NCBI RefSeq assembly: GCF_025486315.1
Contig: NZ_JAOOPY010000006.1
Span: 271,515-335,514 of the forward strand
Direction: 5' to 3'
Source of the DNA: Variovorax sp. N23
GTDB lineage: Bacteria > Pseudomonadota > Gammaproteobacteria > Burkholderiales > Burkholderiaceae_C
DNA length: 64,000 nt
Below are positions 1-8,622 of this stretch, piece by piece. Below the pieces are notes generated by a model. It searched no databases and was not told where the DNA came from. It saw only the letters and a program-made list of their open reading frames with translations. The first letter of the stretch is position 1. Each line of letters starts with the position of its first letter. Position numbers and translations under genes: made by a program.

Positions 1-1
1 C

Positions 2-970
2 TTCGACGTCGAGCTCGGCTACCCGGCCAAGAGCCAGCACGCGGCATTGCGCAAGGCGCTCGTGGCCGCGGCGCGCGCCGTGCCGGGCGTCGACAACGTG
101 TCGGTCAACATCACGACCAAGGTGGTCAGCCACGCGGTGCAGCGCGGCGTGCAGCTGCTGCCCAACGTGAAGAACATCGTGGCCGTGGCCTCGGGCAAGG
201 GCGGCGTGGGCAAGAGCACCACCGCCGCCAACCTGGCGCTGGCGCTGGCCGCCGAGGGCGCTTCGGTCGGCCTGCTCGACGCCGACATCTACGGCCCCAG
301 CCAGCCCATGATGCTGGGCATCGACCGCCGCCCCGAGAGCGACGACGGCAAGACGATGGAGCCGCTGGAGAACTATGGCGTACAGGTGATGTCGATCGGC
401 TTCCTGATCGACGCCGATGAAGCCATGATCTGGCGCGGCCCGATGGCCACGCAGGCGCTCGAGCAGCTGCTGCGCCAGACCAACTGGAAAGACCTCGACT
501 ACCTGATCATCGACATGCCGCCGGGCACCGGCGACATCCAGCTCACGCTGAGCCAGCGCGTGCCGATGACCGGCGCGGTGATCGTCACCACGCCGCAGGA
601 CATCGCGCTGCTCGACGCCAAGAAGGGCATCAAGATGTTCGAGAAGGTCGGCGTGCCGATCCTGGGCATCGTCGAGAACATGGCGGTGCACGTGTGCTCC
701 AACTGCGGCCACGTCGAGCACATCTTCGGCGCCGATGGCGGCAAGAAGATGGCGGCGCAATACGGCATGGACTACCTCGGCGCGCTGCCGCTGGACATCA
801 ACATCCGCCTGCAGGCCGACAGCGGCAAGCCCACGGTGGTGGCCGACCCCGACGGCGAGGTCGCGGCCATCTACAAGGCCGTGGCGCGCACCGTCGCCGT
901 CGGCATCGCCGAGAAGGCGAAGGACTTCTCGGCCAAGTTTCCGACGATCACCGTCAGCAAAGACACCTGA
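2..970 (+). CDS. apbC: Mrp/ApbC family Fe-S cluster carrier ATPase (5' truncated)
   Basis: This is a P-loop ATPase of the Mrp/NBP35 type, which carries and hands over [4Fe-4S] clusters in the cytoplasm. The reading frame is open to the left edge, so the first residues, including the start of the N-terminal DUF59 (MIP18-like) domain, are missing. 322 residues are visible, and family members usually have about 360. The deviant Walker A motif GKGGVGKST follows VASG, then comes LLDADIYGPSQP. The CxxC pair (CSNCG), which binds the bridging cluster at the dimer interface, lies at about 698-712. It is followed by a short gap and then a LysR gene in the same direction. Family assignment is firm. The specific client proteins are unknown, but molybdenum/Fe-S enzymes are encoded directly downstream. 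Confidence 0.95.
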   Translation, partial: FDVELGYPAKSQHAALRKALVAAARAVPGVDNVSVNITTKVVSHAVQRGVQLLPNVKNIVAVASGKGGVGKSTTAANLALALAAEGASVGLLDADIYGPSQPMMLGIDRRPESDDGKTMEPLENYGVQVMSIGFLIDADEAMIWRGPMATQALEQLLRQTNWKDLDYLIIDMPPGTGDIQLTLSQRVPMTGAVIVTTPQDIALLDAKKGIKMFEKVGVPILGIVENMAVHVCSNCGHVEHIFGADGGKKMAAQYGMDYLGALPLDINIRLQADSGKPTVVADPDGEVAAIYKAVARTVAVGIAEKAKDFSAKFPTITVSKDT

Positions 971-987
971 ACGACAAGCGCGGCGCC

Positions 988-1950
988 ATGAACGTCCTCG
1001 CGTCCATGCGCTACCTGGCGGCGCTCAACGAGCACCGCCACTTCGGCCGCGCCGCGCAGGCCTGCCACATCACGCAGCCGGCACTGTCGAACGCCCTGCG
1101 GGCGCTCGAAGGCGAGTTCGGCGTGCTCATCGTCAAGCGGGGCCGCGCCTTCGAGGGCTTCACCGTCGAGGGCGAGGCGGTGCTCGCCACCGCGCAGCGC
1201 ATGCTGCAGGAACAGGAACTGCTGCGCGAGCGCCTGCGCAGCGAGGCCGGCCAGCCCCGCGGGCGCCTGCGGCTGGCGGCGGTGCCGACCGGCATGACGA
1301 TCCTCTCGCGTTTCGCCATCGCGCTGCAGAAGCGGCACCCGGGCGTCGCGCCCACGGTGGTGTCCCTGAGTTCGCTGGAGATCGAGACCGCCCTCGACAG
1401 CATGTCGCTCGACCTCGCGCTCGGCTACACCGACCGCACCCGCGTGCGCCATGTCAGCCTGGCGGTCTGGCCGCAGTGCGTCGAGACCTACTACCTGGTG
1501 CAGCGCAAGCCGGGGCCGGTGCGGCCGGGCCGGGCGGTGCGCATCGGCGAACCGGTCGGCTGGGCCGAGGCCGCCACCCTGCCGCTGTGCCTGCTCACGC
1601 CCGACATGCACAACCGGGCGATCGTCGACCGCGCCTTCAAGACCGTCGGCCTGCGTGTCGATGCGGCCATGGAGACCAATTCGATCCACACGCTGGCCAG
1701 CAGCGTCGGCGCCGGCGCGCTGGCGTCGGTGCTGCCGCAGGCCGCCCTGGAACTGCTGTCGCGCGACGACGGCCCCTACGAGGCGCGCCCGCTGATCGCA
1801 CCGCTGCTGGAGACGCCCCTGGGCTTCATGACGCACGCCAGTGACCGCATGACCCGCGCGCTGCAGGCGGCGGTCGAGCTGGCGTCCAGCCCGGAGTGGC
1901 TCGACACCTTGCAGCCCGATGCGGCCGGCAAGGGCTCCCTGCGCGCCTGA
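988..1950 (+). CDS. LysR-family transcriptional regulator
   Basis: The 320-residue protein has the normal LysR layout. An N-terminal winged helix-turn-helix is visible in the first 60 residues (FGRAAQACHITQPALSNALRALE), and a two-lobe effector-binding domain follows (RGRLRLAAVPTG onward). The ATG at 988 gives the usual LysR N-terminus, while upstream in-frame sequence overlaps apbC. It is transcribed in the same direction as the OFA transporter and molybdopterin oxidoreductase that follow, and an inverted repeat at 2008-2037 between it and the transporter is a plausible binding site. I infer that it regulates the oxalate/formate genes, perhaps in response to formate or a related acid. The effector cannot be read from the sequence. 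Confidence 0.9.
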   Translation: MNVLASMRYLAALNEHRHFGRAAQACHITQPALSNALRALEGEFGVLIVKRGRAFEGFTVEGEAVLATAQRMLQEQELLRERLRSEAGQPRGRLRLAAVPTGMTILSRFAIALQKRHPGVAPTVVSLSSLEIETALDSMSLDLALGYTDRTRVRHVSLAVWPQCVETYYLVQRKPGPVRPGRAVRIGEPVGWAEAATLPLCLLTPDMHNRAIVDRAFKTVGLRVDAAMETNSIHTLASSVGAGALASVLPQAALELLSRDDGPYEARPLIAPLLETPLGFMTHASDRMTRALQAAVELASSPEWLDTLQPDAAGKGSLRA

Positions 1951-2007
1951 GCATCCGGCCGGCCCTCGCAGCCGCCCCTCTTTGAGAGCCTTTCGCATTC
2001 ATTTCCA

Positions 2008-2037
2008 AATTGAATCGGGCGATGTCTCGATCCAATT
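2008..2037. promoter_or_regulatory. Inverted repeat, candidate LysR-type operator
   Basis: AATTGAATCG (2008-2017) and CGATCCAATT (2028-2037) form an inverted repeat with 9 of 10 positions matching and a 10-base spacer. A further GCAATTTG lies just downstream (about 2042-2049). It sits in the 178-base gap between the LysR gene and the transporter start, where LysR activators usually bind. Assignment to this regulator is inference. Confidence 0.45.
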
Positions 2038-2128
2038 GGATGCAATTTGTCACCAACCGTAGACTCCGCCGCGCCCCGACGGTCGAAGACCTTGACCGGA
2101 TCGAGGGACAAAACCAACGAGGAGTGCT

Positions 2129-3841
2129 ATGGCAGGACCATCTACCGGGGCTTTGAACGAAGCCGTCGCGACACCCGGGCAGTTTCCCTCCGCAGCGGGA
2201 AACCATGTCCCTGGTTGGCTGGACAAGGAACGCATCATCGCGGGCCCCGGCTTCAGCCGCTGGGTGGTGCCGCCCGCCGCGCTCGCGATCCACCTGTGCA
2301 TCGGCATGGCCTACGGCTTCTCCGTGTTCTGGCTGCCCCTGTCGAAGATGCTGCAGACCGCCGGCACAGGCGCCGCGGCCTGCGGCAAGGACATGAGCTT
2401 CTTCGCCGAGCTGTTCGCCACGGGTTGCGACTGGCGCGTCGCCACGCTGGGCTGGATGTACACGCTCTTCTTCGTGTTCCTCGGCTGCTCCGCCGCCGTG
2501 TGGGGCGGCTGGCTCGAACGCGCCGGCCCGCGCAAGGCCGGCGTGGTGAGCGCGCTGTGCTGGTGCGGCGGCATGCTGCTGTCGGCGCTGGGCATCCACA
2601 CCCACCAGTTCTGGATGATGATCCTGGGCTCGGGCGTGATCGGCGGCATCGGGCTCGGCCTGGGCTACATCTCGCCGGTGTCGACCCTCATCAAGTGGTT
2701 CCCCGACCGCCGCGGCATGGCCACCGGCATGGCGATCATGGGCTTCGGCGGCGGCGCGATGATCGGCTCGCCGTTGGCGGTCGAGCTGATGAAGTCCTTC
2801 GCCACCCCGACCGACCCCGGCGTGATGCAGACTTTCGTCGTGATGGCGCTGGTCTACTTCGTCTTCATGATGGCCGGTGCGCTCGGCTACCGCGTGCCGC
2901 CCACCGGCTGGAAGCCCGCGGGCTGGACGCCGCCGCCCGCACAGGTCGGCAACGCCATGATCACGCAGCGCCACGTGCACGTGAAGAAGGTCTGGGGCAT
3001 CCCGCAGTTCTGGCTCGTGTGGATCGTGCTGTGCATGAACGTGTCGGCCGGCATCGGCGTGATCGGCATGGCCTCGCCGATGCTGCAGGAGGTCTTCGGC
3101 GGCGGCCTGATCGACGTGCCGAAGAAGTTCGGCGAACTCGACAAGACCCAGCTCGCGGCGATCGCCGTGGTGGCCGGCGGCTTCACCGCGCTGCTCTCGC
3201 TCTTCAACATCGGCGGGCGCTTCGTCTGGGCCAGCCTGTCGGACAAGCTCGGCCGCAAGCTCACCTACACGGTCTTCTTCCTGCTCGGCGGCGTGCTCTA
3301 CGCCAGCCTGCCCTCGTCGGCCGCGGCGGGCAACACGCTGCTCTTCGTGGGCGCGGTGTGCATCATCCTGTCGATGTATGGCGGTGGCTTCGCGACGGTG
3401 CCGGCCTACCTGGCCGACCTGTTCGGCACCCAGTTCGTCGGCGCCATCCATGGCCGCCTGCTCACTGCCTGGGCGACGGCCGGCATCCTGGGGCCGGTGG
3501 TGGTGAACTACATGCGTGAATACCAGCTGGGCCTGGGCCTGCCGCGCGAGCAGGTCTACAACCAGACCATGTACATCCTGGTCGGCATGCTGGTCGTCGG
3601 CCTGATCGCCAACCTGCTGGTGCGTCCCGTGGCCGACAGGCACTTCATGAGCGACGCGGAACTCGCCGTCGAGAAGAAGCTCGCTCACGAGAAGGCCGCC
3701 GCGTCCGAAGTGGGCAGCGGCTCGGGCCGCGCCGACAGGACGCCGACCTTTGTCGTCGCGCTGGCATGGGTCGCCGTCGGCATCCCGCTGGCCTGGGGCG
3801 TGTACAAGACATTGATCAGCGCGGCCAAGTTCTTCCACTGA
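2129..3841 (+). CDS. OFA-family MFS transporter (oxalate/formate antiporter type)
   Basis: This 570-residue inner-membrane carrier belongs to the major facilitator superfamily, oxalate/formate antiporter branch. It has about twelve hydrophobic segments. WFPDRRGMATGMAIMGFGGGA, followed by IGSPLAVELM, is the type of sequence seen in OFA proteins after TM4, and GGRFVWASLSDKLGRK is the second MFS loop motif in the C-terminal half. A GAGGAG Shine-Dalgarno stretch precedes the ATG at 2129. The large loop between TM2 and TM3 and the basic C-terminal tail before a last TM are typical of the family's longer members. Its place between a LysR regulator and formate-type oxidoreductases supports carriage of formate, oxalate or another small carboxylate. 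The exact substrate is not provable here. Confidence 0.88.
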   Translation: MAGPSTGALNEAVATPGQFPSAAGNHVPGWLDKERIIAGPGFSRWVVPPAALAIHLCIGMAYGFSVFWLPLSKMLQTAGTGAAACGKDMSFFAELFATGCDWRVATLGWMYTLFFVFLGCSAAVWGGWLERAGPRKAGVVSALCWCGGMLLSALGIHTHQFWMMILGSGVIGGIGLGLGYISPVSTLIKWFPDRRGMATGMAIMGFGGGAMIGSPLAVELMKSFATPTDPGVMQTFVVMALVYFVFMMAGALGYRVPPTGWKPAGWTPPPAQVGNAMITQRHVHVKKVWGIPQFWLVWIVLCMNVSAGIGVIGMASPMLQEVFGGGLIDVPKKFGELDKTQLAAIAVVAGGFTALLSLFNIGGRFVWASLSDKLGRKLTYTVFFLLGGVLYASLPSSAAAGNTLLFVGAVCIILSMYGGGFATVPAYLADLFGTQFVGAIHGRLLTAWATAGILGPVVVNYMREYQLGLGLPREQVYNQTMYILVGMLVVGLIANLLVRPVADRHFMSDAELAVEKKLAHEKAAASEVGSGSGRADRTPTFVVALAWVAVGIPLAWGVYKTLISAAKFFH

Positions 3842-3870
3842 AGCTGCAGCATTTGGCCATGGGCCCTTCA

Positions 3871-3897
3871 GGGCCGGCGTCCCAAGGGCGCCGGCCC
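3871..3897. other. GC-rich inverted repeat between transporter and oxidoreductase genes
   Basis: GGGCCGGCG and CGCCGGCCC form a perfect 9-base inverted repeat with a 9-base loop in the 76-base gap. No T-run follows, so it is not a convincing intrinsic terminator. It may stabilise or attenuate the transcript between the two genes. Confidence 0.4.
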
Positions 3898-3917
3898 GAA
3901 GTCGTCAGGAGACCGCG

Positions 3918-6272
3918 ATGAGTGAACAGAAGATCGAGTTCTACAAGGGCCCCGCCGGCGGCTGGGGCGCGCTGCGCAGCGTGACGGCCACGCTGCTCAA
4001 GCAGGACATCCCGGTGAAGGGCGCCAAGACGCTGCTCTCGGCCAACCAGCCCGACGGCTTCGACTGCCCCGGCTGCGCCTGGCCCGACCGCAACCATGCG
4101 TCGACCTTCGAGTTCTGCGAAAACGGCGTGAAGGCCGTCGCGGCCGAAGCGACGGCGCGCCGCGCGGGTCCCGAGCTGTTCGCGACCCACACCGTGGCCG
4201 AACTCGCCAAGCAGAGCGACTTCTGGCTCGAGGACCAGGGGCGCCTGACGCACCCGATGGTCTACGACGCTGCCAGCGACAAGTACGTGCCGATCGCATG
4301 GGACGACGCCTTCGCGCTGGTCGCCAGGCACCTCAACGCGCTGCCCGACCCGAACCAGGCGATCTTCTACACCTCGGGCCGCGCCAGCAACGAGGCGGCC
4401 TTCCTGTACCAGCTGTTCGTGCGCGAGTACGGCACCAACAACTTCCCCGACTGCTCGAACATGTGTCACGAGCCGAGCGGCAGCGGGATGCGCCCGCAGA
4501 TCGGCGTGGGCAAGGGCACGGTGACGCTCGAGGACTTCGAGAAGACCGACGCCATCTTCATCTTCGGTCAGAACCCCGGCACCAACCATCCGCGCATGCT
4601 GGGCGAGCTGCGCGCCGCCCACAAGCGCGGTGCCAAGATCGTCAGCTTCAACCCGTTGCGCGAGCGCGGCCTGGAGCGCTTCGCCGATCCGCAGGACAAG
4701 TTCGAGATGGCGACGCTGACGTCGACCGCCATCAGCACGCACTATTTCCAGCTGCGCGTGGGCGGCGACATGGCGGTCGTCGCAGGGATGATGAAGCACC
4801 TGATCGATCGCCAGGACGCGGGCGAGTCGCTGCTCGACCTCGACTTCATCAGCGAGCACACCACCGGCTTCAGCGACGTCGCCGAGCGCCTGCGCGGCGA
4901 GACCTGGGCCATCCTCGAAGAAGAGTCGGGCCTGTCCGAAGCGCAGATCCGCGCGGCGGCCGACATCTACGGCGCCGCCAAGAGCGCGATCTTCTGCTGG
5001 GGCATGGGCATCACGCAGCACCAGAACTCGGTGGGCACGATCCAGATGCTGGTCAACCTGCTGATGATGCGCGGCAACATCGGCCGGCCCGGTGCCGGCC
5101 CGTGCCCGGTGCGCGGCCACAGCAACGTGCAGGGCGACCGCACGATGGGCATCTGGGAGAAGCCGCCGGCCGCGCTGCTCGATAGGCTGGGCGAGGTCTT
5201 CGGCTTCGAGCCGCCGCGCGCGCACGGCTGGGACACGGTCGAGTCGATCGCCGCCATGCGCGACGGGAAGGCCCGCGTCTTCTTCGCGCTGGGCGGCAAC
5301 TTCGCGGCGGCCACGCCCGACACCTACGAGACCTGGAAGGCGCTGCGCCGCTGCGACCTGACGGTGCATGTCACCACCAAGCTCAACCGCAGCCACGTGG
5401 TGCACGGGCGCGAGGCGCTGATCCTGCCGTGCCTCGGCCGCACCGAGATCGACATCCAGGCCGGCGGCGCGCAGGGCGTGACGGTGGAAGACTCGATGAG
5501 CATGGTGCACATCTCCACCGGCATCAACCCGCCGGCGTCGGAGCATCTCCTGTCGGAGCCCGCCATCGTCGCGCGGCTGGCGGCGGCCACCATCGGCCAC
5601 AGCAGCAGCACCCCGTGGCTCTGGCTGATCGAGGACTACGCCCGCATCCGCGACAAGATCGAAGCGGTGTTCGCCGACTTCAAGGACTTCAACCTGCGCG
5701 TGGCCGTGCCCGGCGGCTTCCGCCTGCGCAACACCGCGAGCGAGCGGGTGTGGGCCACCCCGACGCAGAAGGCGAACTTCGTGGCGCACGCGGTGCCGCG
5801 CGACACGCCGTCGCACCGCGCCCGCGCGCGCTTCGCGGGCAAGGGCGACACGGTCGTCTTCACGCTGCTCACCACGCGCTCGCACGACCAGTACAACACC
5901 ACCATCTACGGCCACGACGACCGCTACCGCGGCGTGTTCGGCCAGCGGCGGGTGGTCTTCATCCACGAAGCCGACATCCGCGCGCTGGGCATGAAGGACG
6001 GCGACTGGGTCGACATCCAGACCGTGTGGGAAGACGCGGGCGATGGTGCCCAGGTCCGCAGGGCCGACCGCTTCAAGCTGGTGGCCTACGACATCCCGCG
6101 CGGCAACCTCGCCGCCTATTACCCCGAGACGAATCCCCTGGTGCCGCTGGATTCGGTCGCGCTCAACGCCGGCACGCCGGCCTCGAAGTCGATTCCCGTG
6201 ATCCTCACGCCGCACACCGCGCCGGTCATGGCCCAGGCCGACCACGACACCAGCGCCTACGCCATCGGCTAA
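3918..6272 (+). CDS. FdhF/YdeP-family molybdopterin oxidoreductase
   Basis: The 784-residue protein is a cytoplasmic molybdopterin (bis-MGD) oxidoreductase of the YdeP branch, related to formate dehydrogenase H. The N-terminus has the family signature DCPGCAWPD with cysteines at residues 50, 53 and 67. The active-site region reads NMCHEPSG with Cys183 at the usual Cys/Sec position, and GQNPGTNHPR and RGHSNVQGDRTMGI are MGD-binding stretches. No Tat signal is present. The ATG at 3918 follows an AGGAGA site. It lies between an OFA transporter and FdhD, so oxidation of formate or another C1/C2 acid is the natural guess. However, YdeP homologues are also linked to acid resistance, and no substrate has been read from the sequence. 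Confidence 0.88.
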   Translation: MSEQKIEFYKGPAGGWGALRSVTATLLKQDIPVKGAKTLLSANQPDGFDCPGCAWPDRNHASTFEFCENGVKAVAAEATARRAGPELFATHTVAELAKQSDFWLEDQGRLTHPMVYDAASDKYVPIAWDDAFALVARHLNALPDPNQAIFYTSGRASNEAAFLYQLFVREYGTNNFPDCSNMCHEPSGSGMRPQIGVGKGTVTLEDFEKTDAIFIFGQNPGTNHPRMLGELRAAHKRGAKIVSFNPLRERGLERFADPQDKFEMATLTSTAISTHYFQLRVGGDMAVVAGMMKHLIDRQDAGESLLDLDFISEHTTGFSDVAERLRGETWAILEEESGLSEAQIRAAADIYGAAKSAIFCWGMGITQHQNSVGTIQMLVNLLMMRGNIGRPGAGPCPVRGHSNVQGDRTMGIWEKPPAALLDRLGEVFGFEPPRAHGWDTVESIAAMRDGKARVFFALGGNFAAATPDTYETWKALRRCDLTVHVTTKLNRSHVVHGREALILPCLGRTEIDIQAGGAQGVTVEDSMSMVHISTGINPPASEHLLSEPAIVARLAAATIGHSSSTPWLWLIEDYARIRDKIEAVFADFKDFNLRVAVPGGFRLRNTASERVWATPTQKANFVAHAVPRDTPSHRARARFAGKGDTVVFTLLTTRSHDQYNTTIYGHDDRYRGVFGQRRVVFIHEADIRALGMKDGDWVDIQTVWEDAGDGAQVRRADRFKLVAYDIPRGNLAAYYPETNPLVPLDSVALNAGTPASKSIPVILTPHTAPVMAQADHDTSAYAIG

Positions 6273-6281
6273 GGTGTGGGC

Positions 6282-6569
6282 ATGACCATCGGCACCGACC
6301 TCGATCCGCTTTCGCACGCGATCCTGCACGCCCTGGCCGACGCACCGCGCGACGGCGGCGTGTCGCTGCCGCGGCTGGGCAAGCAGCTGGGCCAGGGCGC
6401 GAGCGTGCTGATGCGCCAGCTCACCTTGATGGGCGACGCCACGCTCGGGGGCGTGCGGGGGCCGGGCTGGGTGCGCGTGGTGCAGATGGACGACCGCTGG
6501 GTGGTGCACCTCGAGGCACCGGGCCGGGCTTTGGTGGCCGCGCTGCCGCCTCAAGAGGCGGCGTCGTGA
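6282..6569 (+). CDS. Small winged-helix-like hypothetical protein between fdhF-like and fdhD genes
   Basis: This 95-residue protein has the start of a helix-turn-helix type fold (LSHAILHALADAP, LPRLGKQLGQGASVLMRQLTLMGDA) followed by a basic, Gly/Trp-containing wing (GPGWVRV). It has no signal peptide. The ATG at 6282 lies 10 bases after the oxidoreductase stop. A GTG at 6276 would add two residues. Its own stop overlaps the fdhD start as GTGA, so the three genes are likely co-translated. I infer either a small regulator or an accessory factor for the molybdoenzyme. I do not recognise a named family with certainty. Confidence 0.7.
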   Translation: MTIGTDLDPLSHAILHALADAPRDGGVSLPRLGKQLGQGASVLMRQLTLMGDATLGGVRGPGWVRVVQMDDRWVVHLEAPGRALVAALPPQEAAS

Positions 6570-7429
6570 ACGCCGAGACGAGCCCCGTGCTGCCGCCGCT
6601 GTCGCACCGCACGGTGCAGGTCTTCGGCGGCACGGCCGATGCGCAAGGCACGGCCAGGCACGACGTGCTGGCGGCCGAGGTGCCGGTGGCGCTGGTCTTC
6701 AACGGCATTTCGCACGCGGTGATGATGGCCACGCCGCAGGACATCGAGGCCTTCGCGCTCGGCTTCGCGTTGAGCGAAGGCATCCTCGATGCCGCAGCCG
6801 ACTGTCGTGGCATCGAGGTGAATACGGTCGCTGCCGCCGAAGCCGGCCTGCCGCCGGGCGTCGACGCGATCGAGGTGCAGCTCGAGATCTCCACGCGCAG
6901 CTTCGAGCGGCTCAAGGGCCGGCGCCGCAGCCTGGCGGGCCGCACCGGCTGCGGGGTCTGCGGTGTCGAGAGCTTCGCCGGGCTGGAACTGCAATCGGAC
7001 CCGCTGCCGGCGAACGACTGGGCTGCACGCGTCGACCTGCCGACCGTGCTGCGCGCCATCGACGCGCTGCCGGCCTGGCAGCGCCTCAACGCCGAGGCGG
7101 GCGCCATCCATGCCGCCGGCTGGTCCACGCTGGACGGCGAACTGGTCGCGGTGCTGGAAGACGTCGGCCGTCACAACGCGCTCGACAAGCTGATCGGCAC
7201 GCTGGCCCGCATGGAGCGGCTGGGCGAGCCGGGCTTCGTCGTGCTGTCCAGCCGGGGCAGCCACGAGCTGGTGCGCAAGTGCACGCGCGTGGGCATCGCC
7301 GCGCTGGCCACGATCTCCGCGCCGACCGCGATGGGCGTGCACGTGGCCGAGCTGGCCGGGCTGCGTCTGTGGGGGCTGTGCCGGGCGCCGCGGGCGGTGC
7401 TGTATGTGGCAGGCTCCGCGTCGGCCTGA
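6566..7429 (+). CDS. fdhD: FdhD sulfurtransferase for formate dehydrogenase
   Basis: FdhD moves sulfur from a cysteine desulfurase to the bis-MGD cofactor so that formate dehydrogenases become active. The 287-residue protein has the essential GCGVCG motif (Cys129 and Cys132), ATPQDIEAFALGFALSEGI near the N-terminus, and the conserved AGAIHAAGW, EDVGRHNALDKLIG and SSRGSHELVRK blocks in the C-terminal half. The start is GTG at 6566, which overlaps the upstream gene's TGA. It lies between two molybdopterin enzymes and may serve both the YdeP-like protein and the FdhA encoded at 12.3 kb. Length and motifs are normal for the family. Confidence 0.96.
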   Translation: MNAETSPVLPPLSHRTVQVFGGTADAQGTARHDVLAAEVPVALVFNGISHAVMMATPQDIEAFALGFALSEGILDAAADCRGIEVNTVAAAEAGLPPGVDAIEVQLEISTRSFERLKGRRRSLAGRTGCGVCGVESFAGLELQSDPLPANDWAARVDLPTVLRAIDALPAWQRLNAEAGAIHAAGWSTLDGELVAVLEDVGRHNALDKLIGTLARMERLGEPGFVVLSSRGSHELVRKCTRVGIAALATISAPTAMGVHVAELAGLRLWGLCRAPRAVLYVAGSASA

Positions 7430-7432
7430 CGC

Positions 7433-7831
7433 TCAGGGGTGGGCGTCCCAGCCCGGCGGTGCGGCCTGGGGCGCACTGTAGGCGCTGTGGAATTCCGCGG
7501 TCAGCGAGTTCAGGTCGAGCGGGGCGCTCATCGTGTGCATCGGCTTGTCGTTCAGGAAGCGCAGCACGCAGTCGCCCATCGTGATGGTGTCGCCGTGGCG
7601 CAGGCGCCGCACCCGCACCCGCACGTCGTTCACGTAGGTGCCATTGCGGCTGCCGAGGTCGTGCAGCTTCACCGTGCTGCCGTCGCGCGAGAGCACCGCA
7701 TGGTTGCGGCTGACGCTCTCCGCGTCGATCACGATGCTGTTGAGCGAGCCGCGTCCGACGGTGGTCTGGCCGGTGTGCAGGGGGATCAGCTTGGTCAGCC
7801 CTCGCTGGTTGATGACGATCAGTTTTGGCAT
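7433..7831 (-). CDS. FHA domain-containing protein
   Basis: This 132-residue cytoplasmic protein is essentially a single forkhead-associated domain, which recognises phosphothreonine peptides. The key elements are all visible: VGRGSLNSI (residues 25-33), SRNHAVLSRDG (41-51) and DLGSRNGTYVN (58-68). A short, less ordered Pro/Ala-rich tail follows. The ATG at 7831 starts immediately before the first beta strand (PKLIVINQ), and longer in-frame starts upstream add only low-complexity basic sequence. It is convergent with fdhD, only 3 bases apart, and divergent from the DUF3305 gene. No kinase partner is encoded nearby, so its ligand is unknown. Confidence 0.88.
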   Translation of the reverse strand: MPKLIVINQRGLTKLIPLHTGQTTVGRGSLNSIVIDAESVSRNHAVLSRDGSTVKLHDLGSRNGTYVNDVRVRVRRLRHGDTITMGDCVLRFLNDKPMHTMSAPLDLNSLTAEFHSAYSAPQAAPPGWDAHP

Positions 7832-8037
7832 GTCGGTGTCCTCGAATCTTCGTTCACGGATCGCCCGACGGGGCGGCGACGCCGCCCGGTCGCCTTTGGC
7901 GCCGTCGAACCAATGTAGGCGCGGGCCATGGAGAACCAAAGTACGAACAGAGCGGCGGAAGCCGCGCATCTCGCCGCTTTGGCCCTATGGCGCGCAGGCT
8001 TTGAGCAGTCCGTCACACATCGGCTATCGTCCCGTTC

Positions 8038-8622
8038 ATGTCGACCGATGCATCTCTTTCGCCCGCCCCGCGCCCCGCGCTGGACGTGGCCGTCATCATG
8101 CGGCGCGAGCGCGTCCACGGGCCGTCCGCCCACTGGCAGCCGTGGCGCTGGATCCTCGACAGCGTGGTGCCCGACGAACCCGCCTTCGGCACCGTGCCGC
8201 GGCTGCTGCACGAACACGACGGCGCACAGCGCTGGCTGCATCCCGGCTTCAAGGCCGAGCTCTTCCGCGACGATGCCGAGGGTTACCACCTCAACGTGAC
8301 CACGCCGGCCCCGTGCTGGTTCGTGCTGTGGCGCATGGAGGAGGAGCCGCAGCTGGCCGAGGAGCCGATCCCCGTGCCCGTGGTCGTGAGCCTGAGCTAC
8401 AACGAAGCCGGCCGCTGGCTCGATGCGCAGGAGACGGTCGAGCAGGTGCCGGCGCCGCCCGAAGTCGTCGAGTGGGTGCGCGCCTTCGCGGCCGAGCACT
8501 ACGTGATCGAGCCCAAGCGCCGCAAGCGGCCCGAGAGCTTCCGCCCGCTGACCGACCGCTTCGGCAACGTGGCGAGCGTGTCCACCGAGAAGAAGCGCGG
8601 GCGCGGGGCGGGCGATGTCTGA
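8038..8622 (+). CDS. DUF3305 domain-containing protein
   Basis: The 194-residue protein matches the DUF3305 pattern, with an early strand carrying VAVIMRRE, a conserved WQPWRWILDSVVPDE, LHPGFKAELFRDDAEGYHLNVT, and WFVLWRM before an acidic stretch. It has no signal peptide or membrane segment. DUF3305 and DUF3306 genes are typically paired at the head of membrane formate dehydrogenase loci in proteobacteria, and that is the arrangement here: the last 8 bases overlap the DUF3306 gene. I infer an assembly or maturation role for the molybdoenzyme. No biochemical function is established for the family as far as I know. Confidence 0.85.
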   Translation: MSTDASLSPAPRPALDVAVIMRRERVHGPSAHWQPWRWILDSVVPDEPAFGTVPRLLHEHDGAQRWLHPGFKAELFRDDAEGYHLNVTTPAPCWFVLWRMEEEPQLAEEPIPVPVVVSLSYNEAGRWLDAQETVEQVPAPPEVVEWVRAFAAEHYVIEPKRRKRPESFRPLTDRFGNVASVSTEKKRGRGAGDV

